Shown here piece by piece: positions 51,051-60,148 of a stretch of 64,000 nt of DNA. A model generated the notes under the pieces. The model was not told where the DNA came from, did no database searches, and saw only the letters and a program-made list of their open reading frames with translations. Positions within the stretch are counted from its first letter, which is position 1; each line of letters starts with the position of its first letter. Origin of the DNA: Neisseria gonorrhoeae. Lineage in GTDB: Bacteria > Pseudomonadota > Gammaproteobacteria > Burkholderiales > Neisseriaceae. The stretch lies in contig NZ_QNRU01000008.1 of NCBI RefSeq assembly GCF_003315235.1, positions 1 through 64,000 on the forward strand. The letters are read 5' to 3'. Made by a program: the position numbers and the translations under genes.

Positions 51051-51845
51051 ATGACCTTACCTATGCAGGAAACCCGTTTTTCTATACTGCTGGACGAATT
51101 GGCGGCAAAACAGGAGGCAACCATCGCCCCCTACCTGCTTGCCGACGGGACCAAGGTATGGGTACGCAAAGCAGGCAGGCACAATGCGCGATGGCGTTAC
51201 GCGCTGCTCGGTATGGTTGCCCGATATTTGAAACTGGGGGTGTTGAAGCCGGTTCCCAGCCTCGGCGGCGAGCCTGCCATTGCAACCGAATCAAAACGCC
51301 TGTACGAATTGCGTTCGGCAGGGATAGCCGTTCCCGAATTGCTCGCCCTCCGGAAAAATGCCCTTATGTTCGGCAATTTGGAAGGCATCCCGCTCGATAC
51401 GCAAATCCGCCAAGAAGCCGAAGCCGGAAAGGCGGACGCTTGGCTTGCCGGTTTGGAAGCCATTGCACGCGTGCATAAAAAACGGCAGTTCCTCAGTCAG
51501 GCGTTTGCGCGGAATATGATGTCGGACGGGGAAAACATCAGCTTTTTGGATTTTGAAGACAACCCTTCCGAGGTCCTGACCATAGCGCAATGCCAAGCCC
51601 GCGATTGGCTCTGCTACATCCATTCGACCGCGCTGATATTGAAAAACGGCGGACTGCTGGAAGCGGCTGCGGAAAAATGGGGCGGCGTATTGTCGGATCA
51701 GCCTGCCGAAATACAAAAGCTGATTGCCGGCACCGTCAAACCGATCCTCCCGATACGCAGGCTGGAACACCCCCGCTGGGGACGGGACGCGCTCAGGCTG
51801 GCAGCCTCGATTTCCTTAATTTCCCTCGCCGATATGCCGCCGTAA
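51051..51845 (+). CDS. Kinase-like protein of unknown substrate
   Basis: A 264-residue cytoplasmic protein starting MTLPMQETRFSILLDELAAK (Met5 is an alternative). The pattern VWVRKAG, ESKRLYELRSAGIAVPELLA, then FARNMM and ISFLDFEDNP resembles the small-kinase fold: ATP lysine, helix-C Glu, catalytic loop and metal-binding Asp. Such proteins include lipopolysaccharide core and RIO/Bud32-like kinases. The usual His-x-Asp catalytic loop is not clear, so activity is doubtful. It follows thrC and precedes fpr without obvious functional link. Confidence 0.55.
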   Translation: MTLPMQETRFSILLDELAAKQEATIAPYLLADGTKVWVRKAGRHNARWRYALLGMVARYLKLGVLKPVPSLGGEPAIATESKRLYELRSAGIAVPELLALRKNALMFGNLEGIPLDTQIRQEAEAGKADAWLAGLEAIARVHKKRQFLSQAFARNMMSDGENISFLDFEDNPSEVLTIAQCQARDWLCYIHSTALILKNGGLLEAAAEKWGGVLSDQPAEIQKLIAGTVKPILPIRRLEHPRWGRDALRLAASISLISLADMPP

Positions 51846-51862
51846 GCCACCGCCCGCCCCAC

Positions 51863-51892
51863 GATGCCGTCCGAAGCCCTTCAGACGGCATA
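51863..51892 (+). terminator. Imperfect uptake-pair hairpin
   Basis: GATGCCGTCCGAAG and CTTCAGACGGCAT, one mismatch in the left copy, 18 bases after the preceding stop. Confidence 0.6.
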
Positions 51893-52032
51893 TAACCAAC
51901 GCGCATCAGGCATTGTCGCAACCATCCGTTTCGTTTAGAATTTTGACTTTATCCCGAATCGGGCAGACATTTCCACTCTGCCGCACGTCCCGAACAAGCA
52001 CTATCCATTTCTTTTACTGACAGGAAACCCAA

Positions 52033-52809
52033 ATGGCAGCATTCAATACCCAAAAAGTATTGTCCGTACACCACTGGACAGACGCATATTTTACCTTTAC
52101 CTGCATCCGCGACGAATCGTTGCGCTTTGAAAACGGACAGTTCGTCATGGTCGGGCTGATGGCGGACGGCAAGCCGCTGATGCGCGCATACAGCGTCGCC
52201 TCCGCCAACTGGGAAGAACACCTCGAATTTTTCAGCATTAAAGTCCAAGACGGCCCGCTGACCAGCCGCCTGCAACACCTCAAAGTCGGCGACGAAGTGT
52301 TAATCAGCAAAAAACCGACCGGAACTCTGGTTGCCTGCGATCTGAATCCGGGCAAACACCTTTACCTGTTGAGTACCGGTACCGGCATCGCCCCTTTCTT
52401 GAGCATCACCAAAGACCCCGAGATTTACGAGCAATTTGAAAAAATCATCCTCGTACACGGCGTGCGCTACAAAAAAGATTTGGCGTACTACGACCGCTTT
52501 ACCAAAGAATTGCCCGAACACGAATACCTCGGCGACTTGGTTAAAGAAAAACTGATTTACTACCCGATTGTTTCCCGAGAAGAATTCGAACACCGCGGCC
52601 GCCTGACCGACCTGATGGTAAGCGGCAAACTGTTTGAAGACATCGGCCTGCCCAAAATCAACCCGCAAGACGACCGCGCGATGCTGTGCGGCAGCCCCGC
52701 GATGCTGAAAGATACCTGCAAAGTTTTGGACGATTTCGGTCTGACCGTCTCCCCGAAAACCGGCGTGCGCGGCGATTACCTGATTGAGCGCGCGTTTGTG
52801 GATCAATAA
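52033..52809 (+). CDS. fpr: Ferredoxin/flavodoxin-NADP reductase
   Basis: A 258-residue FAD enzyme exchanging electrons between NADPH and ferredoxin or flavodoxin. FAD-binding MRAYSVASANWEEHLEFFSI, NADP-binding LLSTGTGIAPFLSI, and the C-terminal MLCGSPAMLKDTCKVLDDFG are intact. AGGAAA upstream of the ATG. A strong terminator follows, so it is a single gene. Confidence 0.96.
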   Translation: MAAFNTQKVLSVHHWTDAYFTFTCIRDESLRFENGQFVMVGLMADGKPLMRAYSVASANWEEHLEFFSIKVQDGPLTSRLQHLKVGDEVLISKKPTGTLVACDLNPGKHLYLLSTGTGIAPFLSITKDPEIYEQFEKIILVHGVRYKKDLAYYDRFTKELPEHEYLGDLVKEKLIYYPIVSREEFEHRGRLTDLMVSGKLFEDIGLPKINPQDDRAMLCGSPAMLKDTCKVLDDFGLTVSPKTGVRGDYLIERAFVDQ

Positions 52810-52845
52810 GCTGCTTGAAAATGCCGTCTGAACGGCATCAGCGAT

Positions 52846-52886
52846 AAAAAAACCCGAATCCTGCCAATCAGGATTCGGGGTTTTTA
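52846..52886 (+). terminator. Intrinsic terminator after fpr
   Basis: A run of A, CCCGAATCCTG, a five-base loop, CAGGATTCGGG, then TTTTT. This is a classic hairpin unrelated to uptake sequences. Confidence 0.92.
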
Positions 52887-52920
52887 TAGTGGGTAAAAAT
52901 TAGAAATGCACATTTCCGTC

Positions 52921-53015
52921 ATTCCAACACAGGTGGGAATCCGGACTTACCTGTTTCATTATCGTTTGAAAATAAAAGAGAAACCAAACATATAGATTCC
53001 CGCTTGCGTGGGAAT
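52921..53015. repeat. Pair of dRS3 repeats (intergenic mosaic element)
   Basis: ATTCCA-N8-GGGAAT at 52921-52940 (one mismatch) and a perfect ATTCCC-GCTTGCGT-GGGAAT at 52996-53015, 55 bases apart. Nothing else is evident in 52887-53098. Confidence 0.85.
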
Positions 53016-53098
53016 GACGACGGTGTTTTGCCGTAGCCAAAGCAGGAAAACATCCTTATTGTCATTTCATCATGATAGGACAGTAAGGATGTTAAAAA

Positions 53099-53305
53099 TT
53101 AATTATCATTATATGATTGATATATAATAAAAATTATCCCAATAAGAAATGTTATGCAGAAAATAAAATGAAAAGGATGGTTTTCATTGAAAATGGTTGT
53201 TCTGCCACCGTCATACACAGAACCGGTATTTGGAAAAAAAATAATCCATATTGACATCATTATTCCATTTATCGCATAAATCCACTTTTTAATTTTTTTC
53301 CTCAT
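53099..53305 (-). CDS. Hypothetical small membrane protein
   Basis: A 68-residue, AT-rich protein starting MRKKIKKWIYAINGIMMSIW. It has two hydrophobic segments (about residues 8-24 and 46-62) with a polar loop containing GGRTTIFNENHPFHF. Lies between a repeat cluster and ccoI. The high AT content suggests foreign origin; no family recognised. The flanking stretch 53306-53466 has no gene. Confidence 0.45.
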   Translation of the reverse strand: MRKKIKKWIYAINGIMMSIWIIFFPNTGSVYDGGRTTIFNENHPFHFIFCITFLIGIIFIIYQSYNDN

Positions 53306-53466
53306 TAATATAATCTCTTATTTAATAAAATCAAATACCTAGCAATTCGATCTCAAATTTTAAACGCCAACGTGTTTGAGCGGTAACAATGCATACTTTA
53401 AGTTTGTAATCCTTCATCGTCTCATTTTTGTTTTAATCGACTATACGTCTAAAGCAACGCCGCCCG

Positions 53467-55938
53467 TCATTGTTCGGACAGTATTTTTTCAGACGGCATT
53501 TTCCCCCGTTTGTGAAGGCGCAAGGCATTGCCCAAAACCGCCAGCGAACTGAAACTCATACCCAGTGCGGCTATCCACGGTTGGACATAGCCCAAAACGG
53601 CAAGCGGTACGGCGATGATGTTGTACGCGCCCGCCCATATCAGGTTTTGCCGGATAATATGGCGGGTGCGCCGCGCCTGATCGAGCAGGTGGGCGACGGT
53701 ACGCAAATCTTCGTTCAATAACACAATGTCCGCGCCGTCCCTCGCAATATCCGTCCCGCCCGCTGCGGCGGCGGATACGTCTGCCTGCGCCAAAACGGGC
53801 GCGTCGTTGATGCCGTCGCCTATCATCAGCACTTTTTTCCCTTCTTTTTGCAAGGCTTTGACGTATTCCAGTTTGTCCTCGGGCATGGCTTGGGCGCGGT
53901 AGTGCGCGACACCCAGGGCGCGTGCGGTTTCGGCAACGGCGGTTTCGCGGTCGCCGCTGAGGATGTGCAGGGTCAGGTTTTTGCCTGCCAACTGCCACAC
54001 CGCCTCCGCCGCGCTGTTTTTCAAGGGGTCGGTCAGGTAGAACACGGCTTGGAAACCGCTTTGACTGCCGAGGTAAACCGCGCTGCCGCCGCCTTCTGTT
54101 TGCGGTTCTTTACCTGAAATTTCGGCGACATAGGATGCCCTGCCCAATGCCCAAACCTGTGTTTCGCCGTTGACGGTCAGTTGCGCACCCACGCCTTCCC
54201 CGATGCGGTTGAGGCGTTGTTTAATAGCAATGTCGGGGACGCTGCCGCCTGAAATGCGGCAGTTGAGGATGGCGCGCGCGAGCGGGTGTTCTGACTGCTG
54301 TTCCAAACTTTGCGCCACTGCCAGCACTTGGGCTTCGGTCATGCTGCCGAGCAGTTCAATCCGGCGGACGGCGGGATTGCCTTGGGTCAGCGTGCCGGTT
54401 TTGTCGAAAATGATGTCGGTGGTTTGGGAGAGGGTTTCGATTGCCTGCTTTCCGCCGATTAAAATACCTTCGCGCGCCAGCGTACCGGTAGAAGCTGCCA
54501 GCGCGGTCGGCGTGGCAAGCGACAGGGCGCAGGGGCAGGTAATGACCAGCAGGGCGACGGTAATCCACAATGCGGTGTGCGCATCGGCGTACAGCGTCCA
54601 GCCGATGAAGACGGGGACGGCAAGCAGGAGTTCGCCGAATATGAAAGACGAGGCGTATTGTTCCGCCAACTCGGCAGTGCGCGGTTTTTGCGCTAAGGCG
54701 CGGTCGAGCAGGCGGACGATGTGCGACAGTCGCGTGCCGCCGCCGGTGCGGTCGGTGCGTATAATCAGAGGGCTTTGCGTGTTGAGTGTACCTGCGGTTA
54801 CTTTTTCAGACGGCATTTTGGCGACGGGCAGGCTCTCGCCGGTCAGCATAGATTCGTTGACGGCACTGTTTCCTTCCAGCACCGTGCCGTCAACGGGGAT
54901 GGTTTCGCCGGGTTTGACCATCACAATATCGCCTGCTTGGAGTTTGACGACGGCGGATTCGCGGACATCCTGTACGGCAGGATAGCCGGGCATCCGGTGG
55001 CAGAAGGCGGGTATCAGTTTCACCAGCCTTTCGGCGGCATCGCCTGCCTTGCGTCGGGCAATGTGTTCCATAAAGCGTCCGCCCAGCAGGAAAAACAGCA
55101 GCATCGCGATGGATTCGAAATACATCCCCTGCCCTGCGTTGGTGGCGAGGCTGTAAATGCCGGCGATGAAGGTCATGATGATGGCGGCGGCAATCGGCGT
55201 GTCCATACCGACCCGGCGGTTTTTCAGGTCGCGCAACGCGCCTTGATAAAACGGGACGGCGCAATAAAATACGACGGGCAGCACCATCAGGAAGCCGCCC
55301 CAATGGAGGATCTGCAGGAAATCGGGTTCGATGTCGCCGCCGTAAAGGTAGGTCGGCAGCGCGAACATCATCGTCTGCATCATACCCAGTCCGGCAACGG
55401 CAAGGCGGACGATGTATTGTTTGCGTTCTTTTTGGTTGGCGGCTTCGATTTTTTGCGCGTCATAGGGTGCGGCGGTGTAGCCTGTCTGCCGGATTTTCAA
55501 CAGAATGTCGGAGAGGCGGATTTTGCCGTCGTCCCAGACGACGCGGCAGCGGTGCGTGCTGTAATTGAGGTCGATGCGGACGATGCCGTCTGTGCGCAAA
55601 AGCTGCTGTTCGATCAGCCAGACGCAGGCGGCGCAGGTAATGCCGCTGAGCATCAGCACTGCTTCGTGCGTGCCATTATGGGTTTCCACAAAGTCGGATT
55701 GGACTTCGGGCAGGTCGTACAGGCGGATTTGGTCGAGGATTTCTTGGGGCGGCAGTTCGGTTTTTTTCGCGTCGGCGGTGCGTCGTTTGTAATAACTGCC
55801 CAAGCCGGAATCGATGATGCTTTGTGCGACTGCCTGACAGCCGACGCAGCAGGTTTCGCGGTCTTCGCCTTCGTAGCGGACGGTCAGATGCAGGTTTTCG
55901 GGAACGTCCAGCCCGCAGTGGAAACAGGTTTTTTTCAT
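53467..55938 (-). CDS. ccoI: Copper-transporting P-type ATPase for cbb3 oxidase assembly
   Basis: An 823-residue P1B-type ATPase. N-terminal CFHCGLDVP and CCVGCQAVAQ cysteine motifs, a heavy-metal domain GITCAACVWLIEQQ, eight membrane spans, TGES, the ion motif TCPCALSLATP, phosphorylation site FDKTGTLTQG and hinge GDGINDAPVLAQADV. The FixI/CcoI type has exactly this layout and delivers copper to cytochrome cbb3. The start MKKTCFHCG overlaps the stop of hflX (ATGA). Three-gene minus-strand run: CAP protein, hflX, ccoI. An uptake sequence lies inside each end of the gene. Confidence 0.93.
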   Translation of the reverse strand: MKKTCFHCGLDVPENLHLTVRYEGEDRETCCVGCQAVAQSIIDSGLGSYYKRRTADAKKTELPPQEILDQIRLYDLPEVQSDFVETHNGTHEAVLMLSGITCAACVWLIEQQLLRTDGIVRIDLNYSTHRCRVVWDDGKIRLSDILLKIRQTGYTAAPYDAQKIEAANQKERKQYIVRLAVAGLGMMQTMMFALPTYLYGGDIEPDFLQILHWGGFLMVLPVVFYCAVPFYQGALRDLKNRRVGMDTPIAAAIIMTFIAGIYSLATNAGQGMYFESIAMLLFFLLGGRFMEHIARRKAGDAAERLVKLIPAFCHRMPGYPAVQDVRESAVVKLQAGDIVMVKPGETIPVDGTVLEGNSAVNESMLTGESLPVAKMPSEKVTAGTLNTQSPLIIRTDRTGGGTRLSHIVRLLDRALAQKPRTAELAEQYASSFIFGELLLAVPVFIGWTLYADAHTALWITVALLVITCPCALSLATPTALAASTGTLAREGILIGGKQAIETLSQTTDIIFDKTGTLTQGNPAVRRIELLGSMTEAQVLAVAQSLEQQSEHPLARAILNCRISGGSVPDIAIKQRLNRIGEGVGAQLTVNGETQVWALGRASYVAEISGKEPQTEGGGSAVYLGSQSGFQAVFYLTDPLKNSAAEAVWQLAGKNLTLHILSGDRETAVAETARALGVAHYRAQAMPEDKLEYVKALQKEGKKVLMIGDGINDAPVLAQADVSAAAAGGTDIARDGADIVLLNEDLRTVAHLLDQARRTRHIIRQNLIWAGAYNIIAVPLAVLGYVQPWIAALGMSFSSLAVLGNALRLHKRGKMPSEKILSEQ

Positions 55939-57113
55939 GGCATTTCGGTTTCGTCTGTGTTTGGTGCGGCGGCACAATACTCGGCAATGGCTTCGCGCAG
56001 TGCGTCTATACCGGTATTTTCAGCAACGGAAATGCGGACGGCGGCAATTTTTCCCGCAGCGTCGCGCCATATGCCCGTGTTTTGTTCTTCAGACGGCAGC
56101 AGGTCGGTTTTGTTGTACACCTTGATGCACGGAATATCGTGGGCATGGATTTCTTGCAGTACGTTTTCCACGTCTTCAATCTGCTGTCCGCTGTTCGGGG
56201 CAGCGGCATCGACGACGTGCAGCAGCACATCGGCTTGCGCGGTTTCTTCCAGCGTGGCGGAAAATGCCGAAATCAGTTTGTGCGGCAGATCGCTGACGAA
56301 TCCGACGGTATCGGTCAGGATAATGCTGCATGCGGGACTGATGTACAGCCGCCGCGCCGTCGTGTCGAGAGTGGCGAAAAGCTGGTCTTTCGCATATATG
56401 CCCGACTTGGTCAGCCGGTTGAACAGGCTGGATTTGCCGACATTGGTATAGCCGACCAGCGCAAACGTTTTGATTCTGCCCGACTCGCGGGACTTGCGGC
56501 GCAGGGCGCGCTGTTTTTTGAGGTTGGCAAGCTGTTTTTTCAAGGCGTTGATCCGATGGGCGGTTAATCGGCGGTCGGTTTCCAGTTTGGTTTCGCCCGG
56601 CCCTTTCATGCCGATACCGCCGCGCTGGCTTTGCAAATGTCCGTAACCGCGTATCAAGCGTCCCGCCAAATGGCTCAATTGCGCCAACTCGACTTGCAGC
56701 CTGCCTTCCTGCGTGCGGGCGCGGCGGGCGAAAATCGCCAGAATCAGCCCCACTCTGTCCAATACGCGGCATTGGAGGATTTTTTCCAAATTGCGTTCCT
56801 GCGTGGGAGTAAGTTCGTGGTTGAATACGACCAAATCAATGCCGTCTGCGGCAACTGCTTCCGACAGCTCCGCCGCCTTGCCCGTGCCGACAAACAGCGC
56901 AGTGTGCGGGCGGTCGCGTTTGGCAGTCTCCACGCGTACGGAATCGCCGCCCGCCGCCTTGACCAGCTCGACGGCTTCCGCCAATGCCGTCTGAAAACCG
57001 TTCAGACGGGCGGCATTGCTGCCCGTATCATCTTTATCCAACATTACGCCCACCAGCATGACGCGTTCCGGTTGCGCCTGAGTGGCACTGTTCCGTCCTG
57101 TTCTACCTGACAT
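55935..57113 (-). CDS. hflX: GTPase HflX
   Basis: A 392-residue ribosome-binding GTPase that rescues or splits stalled ribosomes. The N-terminal HflX domain holds FNHELTPTQERNLEKIL, then RVLDRVGLILAIFARRA and GIGMKGPGETKLETDRR; the G domain has GYTNVGKSSLFNRLT, DTVGFVSDLP and NKTDLL. Start MSGRTGRNSA chosen because upstream codons are low-complexity. Its TGA overlaps the ccoI start by four bases. Confidence 0.95.
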   Translation of the reverse strand: MSGRTGRNSATQAQPERVMLVGVMLDKDDTGSNAARLNGFQTALAEAVELVKAAGGDSVRVETAKRDRPHTALFVGTGKAAELSEAVAADGIDLVVFNHELTPTQERNLEKILQCRVLDRVGLILAIFARRARTQEGRLQVELAQLSHLAGRLIRGYGHLQSQRGGIGMKGPGETKLETDRRLTAHRINALKKQLANLKKQRALRRKSRESGRIKTFALVGYTNVGKSSLFNRLTKSGIYAKDQLFATLDTTARRLYISPACSIILTDTVGFVSDLPHKLISAFSATLEETAQADVLLHVVDAAAPNSGQQIEDVENVLQEIHAHDIPCIKVYNKTDLLPSEEQNTGIWRDAAGKIAAVRISVAENTGIDALREAIAEYCAAAPNTDETEMP

Positions 57114-57118
57114 AACTG

Positions 57119-58399
57119 TCAATCCTGCAAATAAAGGGTTACACCGCGTTCCGGGCTGTCTTCCGGAGTAAGCCTGATGCGGCTTCCCGCCATTCCGCTG
57201 ACGCTGAAGACAATGCCGCCCGCTTCGTGCCGGAGTATGGACAGGCTGTTGCCGAACTGCCGCCGGTAGGTATAACGGGTACACGCTTCCAGACACCAGC
57301 GTCCGCGCCAGTGGATGAAATATTTTTCGCCTTTTCTAACCGCAAGTGTCTCGCCGCCGTTTACCTCAAAATAAGGGTAATCGGGTTTTCGGGTTCTAAA
57401 CTGCCATTTCGCCTGCGCGTGCCGTCCGTTGCGGACATAGTCGAATACCGCCGTATAAAGCGTGCCGTATTCCAAAGGTTTGAGCGGGAAAAGGGCGAAT
57501 TGGTGCGCGGTCAGCCTGCCGTTAGGGTCGTTGCCGGCGGTTAAAACCCTGACGGGGCGGATTTCGTTTTTACCCTGATACAGCTTGAAACTTTTCATCG
57601 CAATTTTGCCTGCCGCCTCGGAAAAATCAATGCTGGCAGGATTGCCTGTGATTTCATATTCCGGCACGGGGTCGGGACGTTCCCCGTAAAAATAAGGCAG
57701 CGCGCCGCCGCCAACCGGATAGGCGGTATAAAGCAATTCCGTTACGGGCATGGCTTCGTCAGCATAAACGGCCGCACCGTTGTGGCAAGCGTTGCGGTAA
57801 TATTTCCGTCCTGCTTCCGGCTGCCGCCTTCCTTTTGCACAGGCGCGCTCGAAGCTGCCGTTGCCCTGATTGAATACGAGGACGGTTTTGCCGTTTTCGC
57901 GCACAAATGCCGCACCTGCTTCGTCGGTATGGCGGTCAAGCAGCGAAAGGCGGTGGTAGATTGCGCTCATCAAAGCGTCCACTTGGCGTTGCTGCGTGCG
58001 GATGTCGCTGTCGGACGATTCGGCGGCTTCCTCTTCCGTGCTGATGTTTTCATGCACGCCGTTGTAGAGATACCCGGCAAGGCGTGTGCGTTCGGTCAGC
58101 TTTTGTGCGGTGTAGTGCGGATTGTCGGGATGGTGTTCGCCGTGTCCGTCTTCGGGATTGAGCGTGAGATAGCGTGCGTGCCTGCGGGCGGAATTTTCCA
58201 AAACCGGCGCGTGTGCCAGCGCGTGCAAACCGATTTGTGTGCGGATGCGGTTGAGGTAGTGCAGCGCATCGCCGCCGTCCCTGATTTGCGGTGCGGACGG
58301 ATAGACAAGTTCGCCCGCGGGCAGGGATTGGTTTTGGGTATGGTAGAAAACGCCTGCCGCCGAGCCCAATAGAAGCAGCCAAATAAAAAGGGATTTCAT
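57119..58399 (-). CDS. Secreted CAP/SCP-domain protein
   Basis: A 426-residue protein with an N-terminal signal/anchor (MKSLFIWLLLLGSAAGVFYH). Residues about 45-190 match the CAP/SCP fold: ALHYLNRIRTQIGLHALAHA, NSARRHARYLTLNPEDGHGE, YNGVHENISTEE. A beta-rich C-terminal region follows (DYPYFEVNGGETLAVRKGEK). The gene ends five bases before hflX and so is cotranscribed. The function of bacterial CAP proteins is mostly unknown; exposure in the periplasm or surface is inferred. Confidence 0.8.
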   Translation of the reverse strand: MKSLFIWLLLLGSAAGVFYHTQNQSLPAGELVYPSAPQIRDGGDALHYLNRIRTQIGLHALAHAPVLENSARRHARYLTLNPEDGHGEHHPDNPHYTAQKLTERTRLAGYLYNGVHENISTEEEAAESSDSDIRTQQRQVDALMSAIYHRLSLLDRHTDEAGAAFVRENGKTVLVFNQGNGSFERACAKGRRQPEAGRKYYRNACHNGAAVYADEAMPVTELLYTAYPVGGGALPYFYGERPDPVPEYEITGNPASIDFSEAAGKIAMKSFKLYQGKNEIRPVRVLTAGNDPNGRLTAHQFALFPLKPLEYGTLYTAVFDYVRNGRHAQAKWQFRTRKPDYPYFEVNGGETLAVRKGEKYFIHWRGRWCLEACTRYTYRRQFGNSLSILRHEAGGIVFSVSGMAGSRIRLTPEDSPERGVTLYLQD

Positions 58400-58513
58400 A
58401 ATGCCGCCCTCCCGACGCGGCAACGGGGTGTTTTATCAAAACGGCAAACTTGCCAATGCGGTTTCCGCTTGCCGATTGCCAAACCGGCAAACCTTTCCCG
58501 TGCCGGTGCCGAA

Positions 58514-58547
58514 CCCGATGCCGTCTGAACCTTCAGACGGCATCGGG
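58514..58547 (-). terminator. Perfect uptake-pair hairpin after queH
   Basis: CCCGATGCCGTCTGAAC directly abuts CTTCAGACGGCATCGGG with no spare loop, just past the queH stop. It separates queH from the CAP-hflX-ccoI run. Confidence 0.7.
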
Positions 58548-58550
58548 TGT

Positions 58551-59276
58551 TTATTTGTCCACTCGGACGGGTGCAGGTTCGTATTGTGTCGATTCGTCGC
58601 CGTAATACAGCACGCCGAGTTTGACGGGGATGCGTCCCTGCGATTTGCGGTGGGCGTTGGAATCGCGCAAGGAATAGGCGCAGCCGCAGTATTCCTGCTG
58701 GTAGAAGTTTTCGCGTTTGCTGATTTCAATCATACGCGCGCCGCCGCCGCCTTTGCGCCAGTTGAAGTCCCAATAGGCCACATCATCGTAAGGCGCGGCG
58801 GCACGGTGTCCGCAGTCGTTGATTTGCGCCATATTTTTCCAGCGTGAAATGCCCAGCGAACTGGTAAAGACGGGAAAACCGTGTTCGTGCGCGTATTGCG
58901 CCGCTTTTTCAAAACGCATATCGAAACACATGGTGCAGCGGATGCCGCGTTCCGGCTCAAACTCCATGCCTTTGGCTTTGGCAAACCATTCTTTGCGGTC
59001 GTTTTCGTAGTCGTCGTCTTTATCGATGAAAGGGATGCCGAACTTTTCCGCAAAGCGCATGTTTTCCTCTTTTCGGAGCATATACTCTTTGTGCGGATGG
59101 ATATTGGGATTGTAAAAATAAATGGTGTAGTCGATGCCGGAGGCAAGCATGGCTTCCATCACTTCGCCGCTGCACGGGGCGCAGCAGGAATGCAGCAAGA
59201 CTTTTTTATGTCCGCCGGGCGGGACGAGTATGGGGCGGTCAATGTCGGTAACGGTAGGTTTGTTTTGTGTTTCCAT
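58551..59276 (-). CDS. queH: Epoxyqueuosine reductase QueH
   Basis: A 241-residue iron-sulfur enzyme (former DUF208) performing the last step of queuosine tRNA modification. The paired-cysteine motif [15 protein letters not shown] is followed by [42 protein letters not shown] and the C-terminal [11 protein letters not shown], all cysteines of the family. Start METQNKPTV. Independent gene between radC and the CAP gene. Confidence 0.95.
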   Translation of the reverse strand: METQNKPTVTDIDRPILVPPGGHKKVLLHSCCAPCSGEVMEAMLASGIDYTIYFYNPNIHPHKEYMLRKEENMRFAEKFGIPFIDKDDDYENDRKEWFAKAKGMEFEPERGIRCTMCFDMRFEKAAQYAHEHGFPVFTSSLGISRWKNMAQINDCGHRAAAPYDDVAYWDFNWRKGGGGARMIEISKRENFYQQEYCGCAYSLRDSNAHRKSQGRIPVKLGVLYYGDESTQYEPAPVRVDK

Positions 59277-59348
59277 TAACTTAACAATATCTGTCGAATA
59301 CGGTCAAAGCGGCTATTTTACCAGAGCCGCCGAATGTAAAACAGGGTG

Positions 59349-60026
59349 TCAGGGCATCAGCCCGAGCTGCCTGAACGAACGGACGGTTTGCGAGGTAACG
59401 ATAAAATGGTCGAGCAGCGAAACATCAACCAGCGACATGGCCTGTGCCAGCCGCCTTGTGAACATGATGTCTTCCTGCGAAGGTTCGGGCGAGCCGCCCG
59501 GATGGTTGTGCGCGATAATCAGGCTGTCGGCATATTCGTCCAATGCCAGTTTGACGATTTCGCGGATGTAAATCGTGTTTTCCGCAACCGTACCGCGCGA
59601 CAGCTCTCTGACCGCAATCAGTTGGTTTTGGCGGTTCAGCAGCAGCGCGACGCTGACTTCGACTTTTTCCTGCCCCAAATGAAAGCGTAAATAATCGGCA
59701 ACGGTATCGGGATCGGATAAGGTAATTTCTTCCTGCAATTCTTCCTCCAATATCCGCCGCCCGATTTCCCTGACCACGGCGAACTGTGTGAAACTTGCCG
59801 TCCCCATCCCTTTGTATGCCGACAGTTTGCCGACCTCCGCGCTCATCAGCCTCCCCAAGCTGCCGAACTCCTGCAATAGGTAGCGCGCCAAATCGACCGC
59901 GCTCATCCCGCGCGTCCCGACGCGTAAAAGGATTGCCAAAAGTTCGGCATCGCTCAAAGCCGCCGCCCCGCGTTCCAACAGCTTTTCCCTGGGCCTTTCG
60001 CCTTCCGGCCATTGCTTGATGCTCAT
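59349..60026 (-). CDS. radC: RadC/JAMM-domain DNA repair protein
   Basis: A 225-residue protein. An N-terminal helix-hairpin-helix part (EKLLERGAAALSDAELLAIL, then LSAYKGMGTASFTQF) precedes the MPN/JAMM metal site: VALLLNRQNQLIAVRELSRG, then IIAHNHPGGSPEPSQEDI with the His-x-His and Asp ligands. Often annotated radC, though a direct role in repair is unproven. Start MSIKQWPEGERPREK. Confidence 0.94.
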   Translation of the reverse strand: MSIKQWPEGERPREKLLERGAAALSDAELLAILLRVGTRGMSAVDLARYLLQEFGSLGRLMSAEVGKLSAYKGMGTASFTQFAVVREIGRRILEEELQEEITLSDPDTVADYLRFHLGQEKVEVSVALLLNRQNQLIAVRELSRGTVAENTIYIREIVKLALDEYADSLIIAHNHPGGSPEPSQEDIMFTRRLAQAMSLVDVSLLDHFIVTSQTVRSFRQLGLMP

Positions 60027-60094
60027 GTTTTCCCTTTTTTAAATAGTCTGAGATGCCGTCTGAAACAGATGTTCCCACACGCCAAATATCCGAA

Positions 60095-60130
60095 ATGCCG
60101 TCTGAACCGGATTTCCGCTTCAGACGGCAT
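60095..60130 (-). terminator. Inverted uptake pair after gshA
   Basis: ATGCCGTCTGAA, 12-base loop, TTCAGACGGCAT, 18 bases downstream of the gshA stop. A further single uptake sequence is at about 60052-60064. Confidence 0.65.
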
Positions 60131-60148
60131 CTGTATTTCAAAACAGTC

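Noticed and set aside
52885-52905. TATAGTGGGTAAAA as a Correia element end
   Set aside because: No matching inverted end within about 160 bases; it is the border of the dRS3 region.
54721-56451. A 576-codon plus-strand open frame antisense to ccoI and hflX
   Set aside because: It mirrors the codon pattern of two well-identified genes and has no domain; a shadow frame.
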